This document shows positions 54,491 to 64,000 of a DNA stretch of 64,000 bases, in pieces (positions within the stretch are counted from its first letter, which is position 1; each line of letters begins with the position of its first letter). This DNA is from Gymnopus androsaceus JB14 (Eukaryota > Basidiomycota > Agaricomycetes > Agaricales > Omphalotaceae). Position numbers and translations under genes: made by a program. The stretch lies in NCBI GenBank assembly GCA_009733575.1, contig ML769578.1, positions 1 through 64,000 on the forward strand, in the 5' to 3' direction. Under the pieces are notes generated by a model. The model saw only the letters and a list, made by a program, of their open reading frames with translations. It made no database searches and was not told the DNA's origin.

Positions 54491-55115
54491 GGCAACACAA
54501 TCCTCCCGCTTGTCTCGCTCACTGTTCGCTTTCTTCAACACCTTTATTACCAATTGCTATGAATGCACTACTGAACGTATTCTGGCTCTCTTCGCCGTCA
54601 CAACGAGGTGTTTAATCATTAAGATACGATGAACTATGAGAAGTACTTTGTGGGTGTGATTCTGATTCCTGGCCTTTGGCAGCCATTTGATGTGTTTCCC
54701 TCTTTGTGGCATGGACTTGAAGGATATGAAAAACCGCTTCTACACTGTTCTTTCGCCAAGGTACTTCAAATTTCAGGCTCTGCCATTAGCCTTCCTTGGC
54801 TCTAGGATACCTCAAAGCCTCTTTCAGTGATGCTATGTTACTCCGAGCCAGCTCAGAATAGATCCATCAGTGTGAGAGGACCTACTTGCCTACTTGAGAG
54901 AATTCAGGCTTCGGAACACGTACGCGAACGTGCTCACTCAGCAGACTACATTCGAGTCCGATATGTAGTAGTCAGCTGGTGTGGTAAGTAATCAAGACTT
55001 TTCTATCCTAGAACTTTACTATAACTCAATATAGTAACCAATCGCAGTGCCGACTTTTCATTCCCTCTCTATAAAGAGAAAAGATTTTTGCATCCATTAA
55101 TTTTACAGACTCCTC
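54491..55115. other. Intergenic, nothing recognised
   Basis: No supported feature; TATAAAGAG near 55070 may be a TATA box for the following gene. Confidence 0.4.
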
Positions 55116-56423
55116 ATGACTACTACCATCCCTATTAACATTCGTGCCGTCCAGGTTCAGCCTAACAAAACCGTCAAAGTGATCTCAATTCCCTTTGGTC
55201 AAGACGAATTGGTAAAAAACCTCCCTGATGACCAGATTATAGTGAGGATCAAACTTATCTCTGTCTGCAATTTTGAATGCTCATCTATCTCGCTTTCTTC
55301 GATGTAGATTCGCGTTCGAGCCGTAGCATTGAACCCTACTGATTGGAAAGTAAGCATATTTGCTGCAGCAGCAATGAAAGTGGGTCTTAGCATATGTTCT
55401 CTTCAGCATGGTCTCAGTGATTGGGGCACACCCGGAAGTATTCTAGGCTCCGACTGTGCTGGCGATGTGTTGCAAGTTGGCTCTGCTGTAAAACACCTTG
55501 AAAGTTGGTGACCGCGTAGCTGGCTTCATGTAGGTACTTTATATTGTATCTATTCAAGTCTATTCTTCTTGTGTTCCTTCTTCATTTACAGCTATGGCGG
55601 CTCCTTCCAAATAAACAATGGAGCATTCGCTGAATACGTCCGACTCTTGGCTGCATTGACCTTCAAGATGCCTAACAACATGACATATGAGGAAGGCGCA
55701 TCGTTTCCAGTCGCTCAATTCACAGCTGTGCAAGTGCTTTACATGCGTCTCAACATATCCAAACCGTTCAGCGAGCTGGCCTCCAATTTTGGCGAAAAAG
55801 AGATCATCTTGATCTGTGGTTCCACTGCTGTCAGACACCACGCCATCCAACTCGCGCTCCTTTCTCACCTTCGTGTCTTTGCCACAGCTTTGCCTGCTGC
55901 ACACAGTGATCTCAAGGCACTCAGAGTGGAGAGGTGTTTTGACTACAAGGCTGACAACATTGTGAAGCAGATTCATCTTGCTTCTGGTGATCAAGGCATT
56001 ATTTACGGGATCGATACCATTACTGATAACGGCACCACCGAACTCTGTGTAGATGCCATGTCTTTTACCCGTAACAGTCATCTTATGGTCCTCCTCCCAA
56101 TTAGCAAAGAGTGTCAGAAGCGCCGCCAGGACCGGGTCAAAGTCGAGTTCAGCACTGCATACACTTTGGGAGTGCATGTGTTCACGTTTGCCCATGCATT
56201 TAAATTCTCTGCCATGCTAGAGGACAAGGCTCGTATCCTTGAGTACGTAGCAGGAACTATGCCCCGCATCCTCAAGAATTGGAAGGCCGGAGAAGGAAAT
56301 AACACTTTCCGGCCGCAGCGCTTGAGGAGGTTGGAGGGTGGCTTAGAAGGTATTGAAAAAGGGCTAAAGATTATGCGGGATGGTAATTATGGGAGGGAGA
56401 AATTGGTCTATACAATCGATTAG
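55116..56423 (+). pseudogene. Zinc-type alcohol dehydrogenase-like (MDR family) gene with a frameshift
   Basis: Exons 55116-55241, 55308-55349, 55407-55529 and 55592-56423, with good introns. Family blocks: IRVRAVALNPTDWK, GSILGSDCAGDVLQVGSAV, GDRVAGF, YGGSFQINNGAFAEYVRL, NMTYEEGASFPVAQFTAVQV, AFKFSAMLEDKARILEYV and GLKIMRDGNYGREKLV. This matches fungal medium-chain reductases that bind NADPH through a GSTAVGHHAIQLA-type loop. Here the loop reads CGSTAVRHHAIQLA, Gly to Arg. One extra base after VKHL (about 55500) shifts exon 3 into a stop, and the exon is one base longer than the phases require, so I call a frameshift. The family acts on enoyl or quinone substrates; this copy is probably inactive. 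Confidence 0.8.
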
Positions 56424-57601
56424 CATGGGTGAAGCATGCGTCACCTGCCTGTATGCGTAGCAGAGCAGCCACAGCCTTGATTCGCTTTCTTCGTTGCACT
56501 CTAGAGAAAGCATAAAACACATCTGTCGATGTACTTATCTTTCTCCAGACACTAGGGTATCAGGCTTGGTGAACTTGGCAAAGTGCTACCATATTTTGCA
56601 AACATTTTGTAAACTCTTACTTACATGAATTAGATGCGGGTCAAATCAAAGTGACGAGTATTAGGAGGTGTGAGAAAGTTGTGCGTGCTTCTATGCGTCT
56701 CAAAGAACAATATCGTTCGTAACACTCAGCGGTCAGCTGCGTATCTATCTATCTCTATGCTCAGCTTCAAAGGATTGTTTTCAGAATCTTTGAAGGGTTG
56801 TCTATTCATTGCTGTATAGAGACACCGGCAGTTCAGAATTTGACAGTAGAAGATGTGGACGGCAATGGGCATGAATGGATTTGGGAATCATCTTTTCATA
56901 TGGCGGTGGTCCGAAAATTTCGTAGATTTCAAGATGGTTCTAGGATCATTACGACCCAAATCCCGAAAAGCGACAATATCTGTGGCGCGGATAGGCTACT
57001 ACAGCATTTCTGAGCCCTCCAGGCTTCATTTTTGGAACCTGATGTAACTTATGTATAACGATAGCTACAAGAACTCTATGATGGTGTTTTTGCTTCCTAC
57101 TATCACAGCAAACTAATTGAGTTCCTTGAATAGCGGATATGAATCGGAAGTAGTACTGATGTTTACTGATATCAAACTCAAACTTTCTACGGTCTAATGG
57201 CGTGTACGAAGAAAATGACTCAGTCTGAGTCAGAGGACAAACATTGTCAAGTACTCATGCCAATCAGTCGGGCACAGATCTTACTATAGCTACTTTATAG
57301 CTCCTCAAGAATTGAAATGTCCAGTGGATTGTTTCTTCAGGGTTTACCCACACAAATATAACCAAGATATACCTGCTACAGCTCCGGCCGCGTTGTTTTA
57401 CTAGACCAAGCCTCCCGGAGGTCCTTCACAGTTAATTTGCGGCCTAAACACAGGCGCGGAACTCAGGACTATGATCGAGGTATCAAATAAACTATGACTC
57501 AAACGCAAATTTCCTGAACCCATATACTTATCCGCCAGATATAAACCCTCCCGTCATGTATTTCCCCAAAAATTGAGCTTCTATCACAATCAAAGAAAAC
57601 T
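56424..57601. other. Intergenic; from 56926 a copy of 50235-50902
   Basis: The duplicated upstream region carries the probable promoter of arrestin-like copy B, with a TATAAAC-like box near 57539. Confidence 0.6.
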
Positions 57602-59100
57602 ATGGCTCTACCACCTTCATACTCGCTTGATTTCCAAATCCCAGACTACTCGGCTGAGCCTGGGCTAGATGAGGAACGGCTCGAGTATCACGAAGCTCGT
57701 TGGCAAGAATACGATGCACGTCCGACAGGCGTCTTCATACACAAGAAAAATGGGATCATCGTCATCTTGAATAATCAACAAGAAAAGACGACTCTTCCTA
57801 CCTTTGGCCGAAGGTCCAAAGTTGAAGGTACCTTGGTGATCGACACACCCGAGTCCGTGTCAGAAGTTACCCTAAAGGTACTTGAGCCTGCTTTCGAGCG
57901 CGCGCGCTTAGACTTATCCTGCTCATAGCTCACAGGCGTAATAGAAACCGTCGCCCCCACCGCAGGAGGAGCACAAGTAAATGTCCTTGACCAAGCACAT
58001 ACCATTTTCAAGTCCGACGACAGTGGGGTATCCCAATCGCATTGCGAGAGTTCCTTACAGTTCTCATGCTCATTACCGATTACCTTTGAACACAACCGAC
58101 AAGAATACCTTCTTCCGCCTTCATACCATACGTTACTTGGAGGACAGGGCCAAACCCACTATGCAAAGTGCACTTACACATTCACTGCCATAATTACCAG
58201 AACAAGGTCTCGTCGTACAGCTTTCCTGGGTAAAAATAAAAAGTAAGCATTTTATTCTTTAGTCGAGCTTCCTATTGACTTGTTCGTCTTTGCTCTCTTC
58301 AAGAAACAACACGTTTGTTTTCGAATACTTACCCCGTCTTCGTCCCCCGCGGCCTACGATAAATCGGTCCCTGCTCACAACGATCAAAACTCATCCCCAA
58401 GAATGGCGCCAGTTTTCATACCAATTAACGCCTAAATCTAGAAAACATTTGGAGCCACTAACTTGCCAGGTGCGTCGAATGTCTTTCTCATATCATAGTA
58501 ATGGCTGATAAAACCGCCCAGTTTTTTATACCCTCCGTTGGCGTGTTCGGTGTCATGGACTCCATCCCATTTCACGTCCAAATCGCTGGATCGCATCTGT
58601 CTCTTTCAAAGCTACAACCAGCCTCAAGCGACAGTGAGAGCCTCTCCTCCAATTTACATACATAAAGCTAAACGAGAATTCAGAGCCCCCAATTCGAGTT
58701 TCTCTCATAAGGCAGGTCGTAATCAGCAACAATGGACAGAAGAGCGCGGTACATCTCCATCTCGGAGATGCGAAAATATGTCCTTTGCCGTCTGTTGAAG
58801 GTCCAATATCACTCGCAGGCCCTAGTACTATTAGCAGCCAGAGACAGGAAACCAACTTGAACTGGGAAGGAGAAATTTGTTGCGAGCTGGAAGAGAAGCT
58901 TACGCCAGGATTCAATGCTGGCGTTGTCACTATCGCGGTACGTCTTGTAGATCCGCCTAATTTTATACCTCCTTATCGCCTTTCAATAGGATTTTGTCAT
59001 CATGGAGCTGTCGAAATGGCAGACGAAGCTGTTTGAACCATTCAAACACGGGCATCCTGTTCGATTAGTATCAGATTCTTGGACCGATTTTTCACGATAA
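57602..59100 (+). CDS. Arrestin-fold-like protein, copy B
   Basis: Same six-exon structure as copy A: 57602-57877, 57929-58242, 58304-58469, 58522-58633, 58684-58937 and 58990-59100. It keeps the family C-terminus HPVRLVSDSW followed by TDFSR and stops at 59098-59100. First-exon differences from copy A include three CpG transitions. Exon phases are consistent throughout, so this is the better candidate for a working gene. Function as for copy A: arrestin-like fold inferred from conserved blocks, partners unknown. Confidence 0.65.
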
Positions 59101-59744
59101 TAAATTTGTGTCCTTTTGAACGTGTTTCCGCATCTGCAAATTAGCGAACGAAAATCTGTTCAGTCGAAGACGTTACAAGAGTATACTTACACGTTATTGT
59201 ACTTCAATACAATATCCACACTTATTAAGCACCGAGTTTGGATGCTCGAGAGTCAGGAATCATAACAAAAATCGTGAAAAAGGCTGATATTGAGCATAAA
59301 TTAATTCAATAACAATCAATGGCGAGAAAAAACCAAGCGGTCAAAGCGACCTATATTAATTCTATTTAGGTCAAATCCTAGCGCCTAAAAGTGACGTTTG
59401 GCGAATTAATTCCATTGGTTCAAGAAATCTAAGTACTGGTAAGAGCAGTCACGGACTAAGACAAATCGTGCATTAAGTAGATGATAAAATGAGGGCGATG
59501 CAAAAAGGGCGAATGTGATAAATAGGTGGCGGACGACTAGAGGTACGACCAAAAGGAACCGACAAGAGTCCAATCAGAAACGAGGAGCAGTGGCAAAGAA
59601 GTTTCGGACCCTTCCTCGGAGTATGATACACTTTCGCCAAGGATAAAGCACAGATGCTGTACACCCTCAAGTCACCTAAAGAGCCGCGGTTAGAGGTAAA
59701 AATTAATAAAATTAAAAAAAAGTGCTGAACAATAACGCACCATG

Positions 59745-59981
59745 CTATAGACCGGGGTTTGTACTGTTGCGGTGCATAGGACTACCCGCGTTGAAGGCGC
59801 GCCGTCTCCGCTCCAAATCTGCCTGGCTTCTCTGCCATTGTCTCTCCTGATCTGCAAGTGGTTTCTGGCGGAATTCTGCTCCCATTTTCTTTGTAAAATC
59901 CGCTTGTGTCATCCCCAAAGGATTTGGTGGGGTAGGTGCGAGATTTTCAGACCGAGTATTTGAGGAATCTGTCGAAGTCAT
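59745..59981 (-). CDS. Small charged protein of unknown function
   Basis: 78 residues from ATG 59981 (MTSTDSSNTRSENLAPTPPN), with PLGMTQADFTKKMGAEFRQK and a charged helix ADQERQWQRSQADLERRRRA. No signal peptide or membrane segment. A CAATAG acceptor-like site just upstream of the ATG hints at a 5' exon or a leader intron. The composition is protein-like, but I cannot assign a family. Confidence 0.45.
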   Translation of the reverse strand: MTSTDSSNTRSENLAPTPPNPLGMTQADFTKKMGAEFRQKPLADQERQWQRSQADLERRRRAFNAGSPMHRNSTNPGL

Positions 59982-61756
59982 TTGGCCTATTGTATAAAGC
60001 TCAAGGATGCACGTATTGCAACGAAATGTAGTCAAGCGTACAAGATTGATAGAGGAAGATGATAGGAAGCGTTGGATATGCCCAGGAATCCATTTTTTGC
60101 AAGCTTTTATAAGAAGGGCGCTATTAGAAAGCGAGAAAGGTCAGCCACATTGGTTTACAAGAAGAGGAATCGAAAACGCACCCAGTACAGGTCAGTGTAT
60201 ACAAGAGGGATTCGACCAGGTCCATCATTCACACAACCGTAGTTAAATACAAAGGATGCCCTAAATCGGGAAGGTTCAAAGAAAGCCAGAGGACAAACGG
60301 AATATGCTATTTGGGACGAATAAAGGCCGTAATCCGAGACACTGCGTAAGCAATGCGGCGACTTGAAGGACACATAGGGTAATCTTCTGGAGCTTTTACC
60401 GAGATATTCGATATTCCGATGGTTTGTGAACCGTGACACTGCAAATGCGGCCGACACCTTGCTTTCGGCGGGTCAGAAAAAGGAGTCCGGCTAACGTAAG
60501 ACAGATCCAAGGAGGGCGAGATAGCAGCGTGTATCTTCAGGTTTGGGATAACCGACTGGATGAGGAACGACGAGGGTCAGACGACTGAATATGAGGTTCA
60601 GGGCGCAGATAGCAACATTGTATCCATCTCTCCGGCATGTTCGAGCAACACATTGTAACCGTGAGGCAAACCGCAATCCTGTGAAACGCCATATGTTTTG
60701 CAACGCAAGAAAATGCGTCGACAATCCGAGATCTCTTGTACGATGCTGTTCTTTTATCAGGCTTCAGCTGTTGTCTGGACGCTTCTGTATTTCAAAAGGT
60801 GCCTCGAGGTGGTCTTGCAATCCTGCGCCGGGCCTCATGTCCTTGCAGGAGGGTACCAGCCCACCAGAGCACGCCGGAATAAAAAGAGTAAAAAATCATG
60901 CAGAAAAGAGGGTTGTTGATACAGCAATTCGATTCATGCGAAGAAGGTGCTTTAGATCAACAAGAGGCTGCAGGCGATACGGGAACCGAGCTGGTCGTGG
61001 TTGCGGTGAGGGCTTTGAAATTAGGCGCACGCGATTTCCGCTCTGGTTTAGGCGCTCACTCTCCGTTTTCCTTTGTGACCGTCACTCGAGTCTCGGTTTG
61101 GAAGCTCTCAACCCGCCTTCTTTATTAACCTTCCTTCCTTATCAACATTGAAGCTCAAAGTTTTAGATGAAGTGGGATAATAGCTGTTCTGCGAAGTAGT
61201 CCTTTTTCAGCTCTAAAATATATCCGAGAAAACGCCTCAAGCAGCACGCCTTGACTCTTCAATGCCGCCTCAGCCTCTGCCCTCCCTCGGTGCTCACTGA
61301 AACCCAAATGTGTGACGACTCGACTTTCTTCTGCAGTAAATCGGGTAAGCCCGGATTGACCATCTTCGTGCTCTCATGAGTTTGACTTCTTTTAAAAGAC
61401 AGTTCTGACCAGCTACTCATACGAGCACAATCCTACGGTATCGGTGTTTATCATGACAAACTTAAAGTATATATAAATACCGAACATTCATCTTGTTCAT
61501 CTCTGTATTGTAAGTACCAGCAATGTTCTCAAGCGGAAAGTCGAGACCTCCCGAATTCCGAAGATACGCTATAACGGACCCGTGACGCTTGGGTCACCAG
61601 CCCTTGGTGCCGCCTTTCAAATCTGGTTGTCCGGCGGTGACCTTTGCTCGCTGCTTCTTGAAGTATTCTACCATATGACGTATATGCATATGCGAGGCTT
61701 TTCGGGTCTCTTTTCTTCCGTACTAGATATCTCTTCCGAGGTATCCACATTGAAAT
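59982..61756. other. Intergenic, nothing recognised
   Basis: Several overlapping frames of 60-186 codons on both strands, Arg/Cys/Ser-rich and without family resemblance; not called. A TATATAAATAC box lies near 61470, before the next gene. Confidence 0.4.
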
Positions 61757-62798
61757 ATGCTCTCGACTGCTGTACTCTCCCGGAGTTTACTGTCCAGATC
61801 TCTAGTCTCTTCTCAACCTTCTCTTCGAAGAGGGTTTGCAACCTCAAAAGTGGCATGTAAGAGCGCTGTCGTAACCGGTGCAGCCCAAGGAATGTGTGTC
61901 TTCAAACTTTTTGTCTCTTCCTCTTCCTTCCACTGATACGAGTACCTTTCGATTTCGCAGTGGAAAGGCGATTGCATTGCGTCTGGCCCAAGATGGGTTC
62001 GATATTTGCGTAAACGATCTTGAGGGTAATTCTAGCATGGTCGAAGATGTGCGCCTGATTTTGCTGTCTCTATCAAGCAGCTAAATCGCCTCCGTAGGTC
62101 GTCAATGAGATCAAGGCCTTGGGTCGGAATGCCGTCCCAGCTTATGCAGATGTATCCAAATTACCGCAAGTTGAAGCGAATGGTGGAAACTTCTGTTAAT
62201 AGCCTTGGTCCATTAAATGTCTTTGTGGCAAACGCAGGCATTGCGCAGGTTAAATGGACTATGGATTCAACTGAAGCTGACCTTCAAAGGCTCTTTGAAG
62301 TCAATTTCTATGGTGTTGTGTATTCGGACCAAGCTGCAGCCAGACAGTTCATTAAGCAAGGTTCTGGGGGAAAGATTATTAATGCCGCTAGGTGACTACT
62401 TATCATCCGCCCATTATTTGATCCATTCACTGACATTCTCTAGTATCGTCTCCTTCCGGCCATTCCTCATGATTCCCATTTATTGCGCTACTAAAGCTGC
62501 TGTCCGCAGCCTCACACAGTCTCTTGCTATGGAGCTCGCAAAAGAGAACATCACGGTGAATGCGTATGCTCCCGGTGTTGTCGACTCGTCTATGTGGGAA
62601 ACGATAGACGAAGGAATGAGGGCGATTAATGGGTTACCGAAAGGAGAGAATTTCAAGAGCACGAAAAATTCCATTACTCTGGGGAGAACGAGTGTTCCGG
62701 AGGATGTAGCGAAGATGGTATCATTCCTTGCAAGCCCCGATTCGGATTATGTTACGGGCCAGACAATGTTGGTCGATGGAGGAATGGCTTTTAGCTGA
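61757..62798 (+). pseudogene. Short-chain dehydrogenase/reductase with mitochondrial-type leader, one frameshift
   Basis: Exons 61757-61893, 61961-62048, 62098-62391 and 62444-62798, all introns GT-AG and 49-67 bp. The leader MLSTAVLSRSLLSRSLVSSQ then PSLRRGFATSKVA is a textbook mitochondrial presequence with an RRGFATS cleavage context. The Rossmann motif TGAAQGIGKAIALRLA, NAG in VFVANAGIAQV, catalytic Ser in NAASIVS and Tyr/Lys in YCATKAAV are all present. It ends GQTMLVDGGMAFS. This resembles acetoin/diacetyl-type SDRs. One extra A at 62179-62180 (VEA/MVETSV) shifts the frame in exon 3; without it about 293 residues result. A sequencing error is possible. Confidence 0.75.
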
Positions 62799-63236
62799 AG
62801 ACATTCGTTATCTTCCTACTGGATACTCAGGATGCATGCAATGCGCTTCTTTATTAATGAAGCTGTAAATTCCTGTACTATAGTACTTACTTTCTGAATA
62901 TTTAATTTCCAAAAAGGGTACAAACGGTAGTCGAGACGGTAGTAAGTAGTACGTGTGAATTTGCTTCAAGTTCCGCGCGCTCAACTCAGTCCGTCACCAC
63001 AAGGATCGCAACAAATGAGCTGTTTCTTCCTTTTACCCTCATCATCTCAACAGTATCTGATTTTTTGGCAGTGCGAAGCCGAAATCTGTGAGTCTCCGTT
63101 TCGTCATAACATATAAACGCGGCTGAAGGGCGCTCCCCAGGCGCTCGCATAAACGTTTCAAAAAAGTATCTCAAAGGAATACTTCAATGAAACTGCTGCT
63201 GCTTTGAATCAAACCTCATTCTCTGCAGTATAAATC

Positions 63237-64000
63237 ATGCTAGCTGCCTTAATTCTCTCAAACTTGCTGCTCCTGCATGCCGCTGCTACTACATCACCGC
63301 TACGCTCGGTTGCATGGTACGCTGGGTATCATTCCGCGGACTTTCCTTTGAGCCAGGTTAGCTGGTCAAAATATACACAGTTGACCTATGCTTTTGCGTG
63401 AGTTGTAATGCTCCCTTGATTCTTTCGTGATTTCTAAAAAATTTAAACAGAACTACGACTCCGGATGTTAATTCACTGTTTCTCGCCGATTCAGATGAAC
63501 AACTGTTGCCTCAGTTTGTCCAAATGGCCCATGCGAATGTGCGTATCGGATTTTTTCTCGAAAGCTTTGCTTTAATTGAATTACAGAATGTGACGGCTTC
63601 CCTTGCGATTGGAGGCTGGGGCGGTTCACAATATTTCTCAACGGCCGTTGGATCTAGTGCGAACCGTACTGCGTTTGTTAAAACAGTGACGGAGCTTGTA
63701 ACGCAATACGATTTGGATGGACTCGACTTTGAGTATGTTATAAGCCCATACCTATCTATGCATCCTGATTGGAATTCTTCTAGCTGGGAATACCCAAATT
63801 TTCAAGGCATTGGCTGTAACACCATCAACAGCAATGATACCGAAAACTTTCTTTCCTTCCTCCAGGAGCTCCGACAAGACTCCACTGGGTCAAAACTAGT
63901 CTTGTCAGCAGCGACGTCTGTCCTACCTTGGAACGGTACCAATGGCTTGCCTTCAACAGATGTTTCGGGATTTAGTTCTGTTTTGTCGTGGATCGAAATT
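63237..64000 (+). CDS. Secreted GH18 chitinase, 5' part
   Basis: Exons 63237-63397, 63451-63538, 63587-63732 and 63784 onward; the window ends inside exon 4. A signal peptide (MLAALILSNLLLLHAAA) precedes SVAWYAGYHSADFPLSQVSW. Then come LTYAFA, the substrate-binding SLAIGGWGGSQYF and the active site DLDGLDFDWEYP, the DxxDxDxE signature of glycoside hydrolase family 18. It would hydrolyse beta-1,4-linked GlcNAc in chitin, in wall remodelling or feeding. The phase-2 intron 63733-63783 splits the codon of the last active-site Asp, so the motif exists only after splicing. Later residues (NDTENFLSFLQELRQDS, LVLSAATSVLPWNG) follow the fungal class V type. Confidence 0.9.

Larger units (their letters stand above)
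53463..59569 (+). repeat. Copy B of the tandem segmental duplication, expanded
   Basis: Matches copy A at 53463-53650 and 56926-59569, but 53651-56925 (3.3 kb) replaces only about 0.7 kb of unrelated sequence in copy A. That extra part holds the kinase-like relic and the alcohol dehydrogenase pseudogene. Confidence 0.8.

Noticed and set aside
55560..56195. 211-codon minus-strand frame
   Set aside because: Antisense shadow of the alcohol dehydrogenase exon 4, which has clear family motifs on the plus strand.
60155..61151. Overlapping frames of up to 186 codons
   Set aside because: Arg/Cys/Ser-rich translations on both strands, no family blocks and no consistent exon borders; probably the upstream region of the SDR gene and the small minus-strand gene.
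1..64000. tRNA, rRNA or riboswitch genes
   Set aside because: I looked for tRNA-like cloverleaf and box A/B patterns and saw none that I could defend by eye; a dedicated scan would be decisive.

Overview
The window looks like nuclear DNA of a mushroom-forming basidiomycete (Agaricomycetes). Genes carry many short introns of about 47-67 bp with GT-AG ends. Recognisable families include an F-box/leucine-rich-repeat protein, arrestin-fold-like proteins, a GH18 chitinase, a short-chain dehydrogenase, a Plavaka-type (CACTA-related) transposase and Ty1/copia elements. The species cannot be named. Gene density is low and most of the DNA is transposon-derived, so this reads as an accessory or heterochromatic region. 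It contains TTAGGG-type telomere-like tracts, but they are internal.

Layout. 0-5 kb: an intact F-box gene, then a decayed copy of a divergent gene pair of unknown function carrying a 699-bp transposon insertion. 5-13 kb: foldback and MITE-like elements nested in each other. 13-17 kb: a copia relic with a 3' LTR, and an old repeat split by a younger element. 17-22 kb: a decayed multi-pass membrane protein gene and a 122-bp tandem duplication. 23-38.5 kb: a proposed large Plavaka-type element with a transposase, a second transposon gene, and decayed fragments of two housekeeping genes (ribosomal protein L3 and proteasome subunit alpha-5). A full-length copia element (27074-32865, 5-bp target duplication CTCAC) sits in an exon of that second gene, and a 653-bp inverted-repeat element carrying telomere-like repeats sits inside the copia element. 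38.5-40.3 kb: a telomere-like tract, a hAT-like element with a palindromic element inside it, and an old repeat. 40.8-45 kb: the second copy of the divergent gene pair; its plus-strand gene is a long disordered protein with an open two-exon frame. 46-49 kb: an F-box gene broken by transposons. 49.4-59.6 kb: a tandem duplication with two copies of a six-exon arrestin-like gene; only the second copy holds a kinase-like relic and a decayed zinc-type alcohol dehydrogenase. 59.7-64 kb: a small unknown gene, a short-chain dehydrogenase with a mitochondrial-type leader but one frameshift, and the 5' part of a secreted GH18 chitinase.

There is no operon logic here. What unites the region is transposon activity and CpG decay. 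At least six terminal-inverted-repeat elements share CATCAG-type ends but have unrelated interiors built of family-specific short motifs. Four of the five differences between the copia LTRs are CpG transitions, and the ribosomal L3 relic has lost many arginines to cysteine, histidine or glutamine. Both fit 5-methylcytosine deamination.
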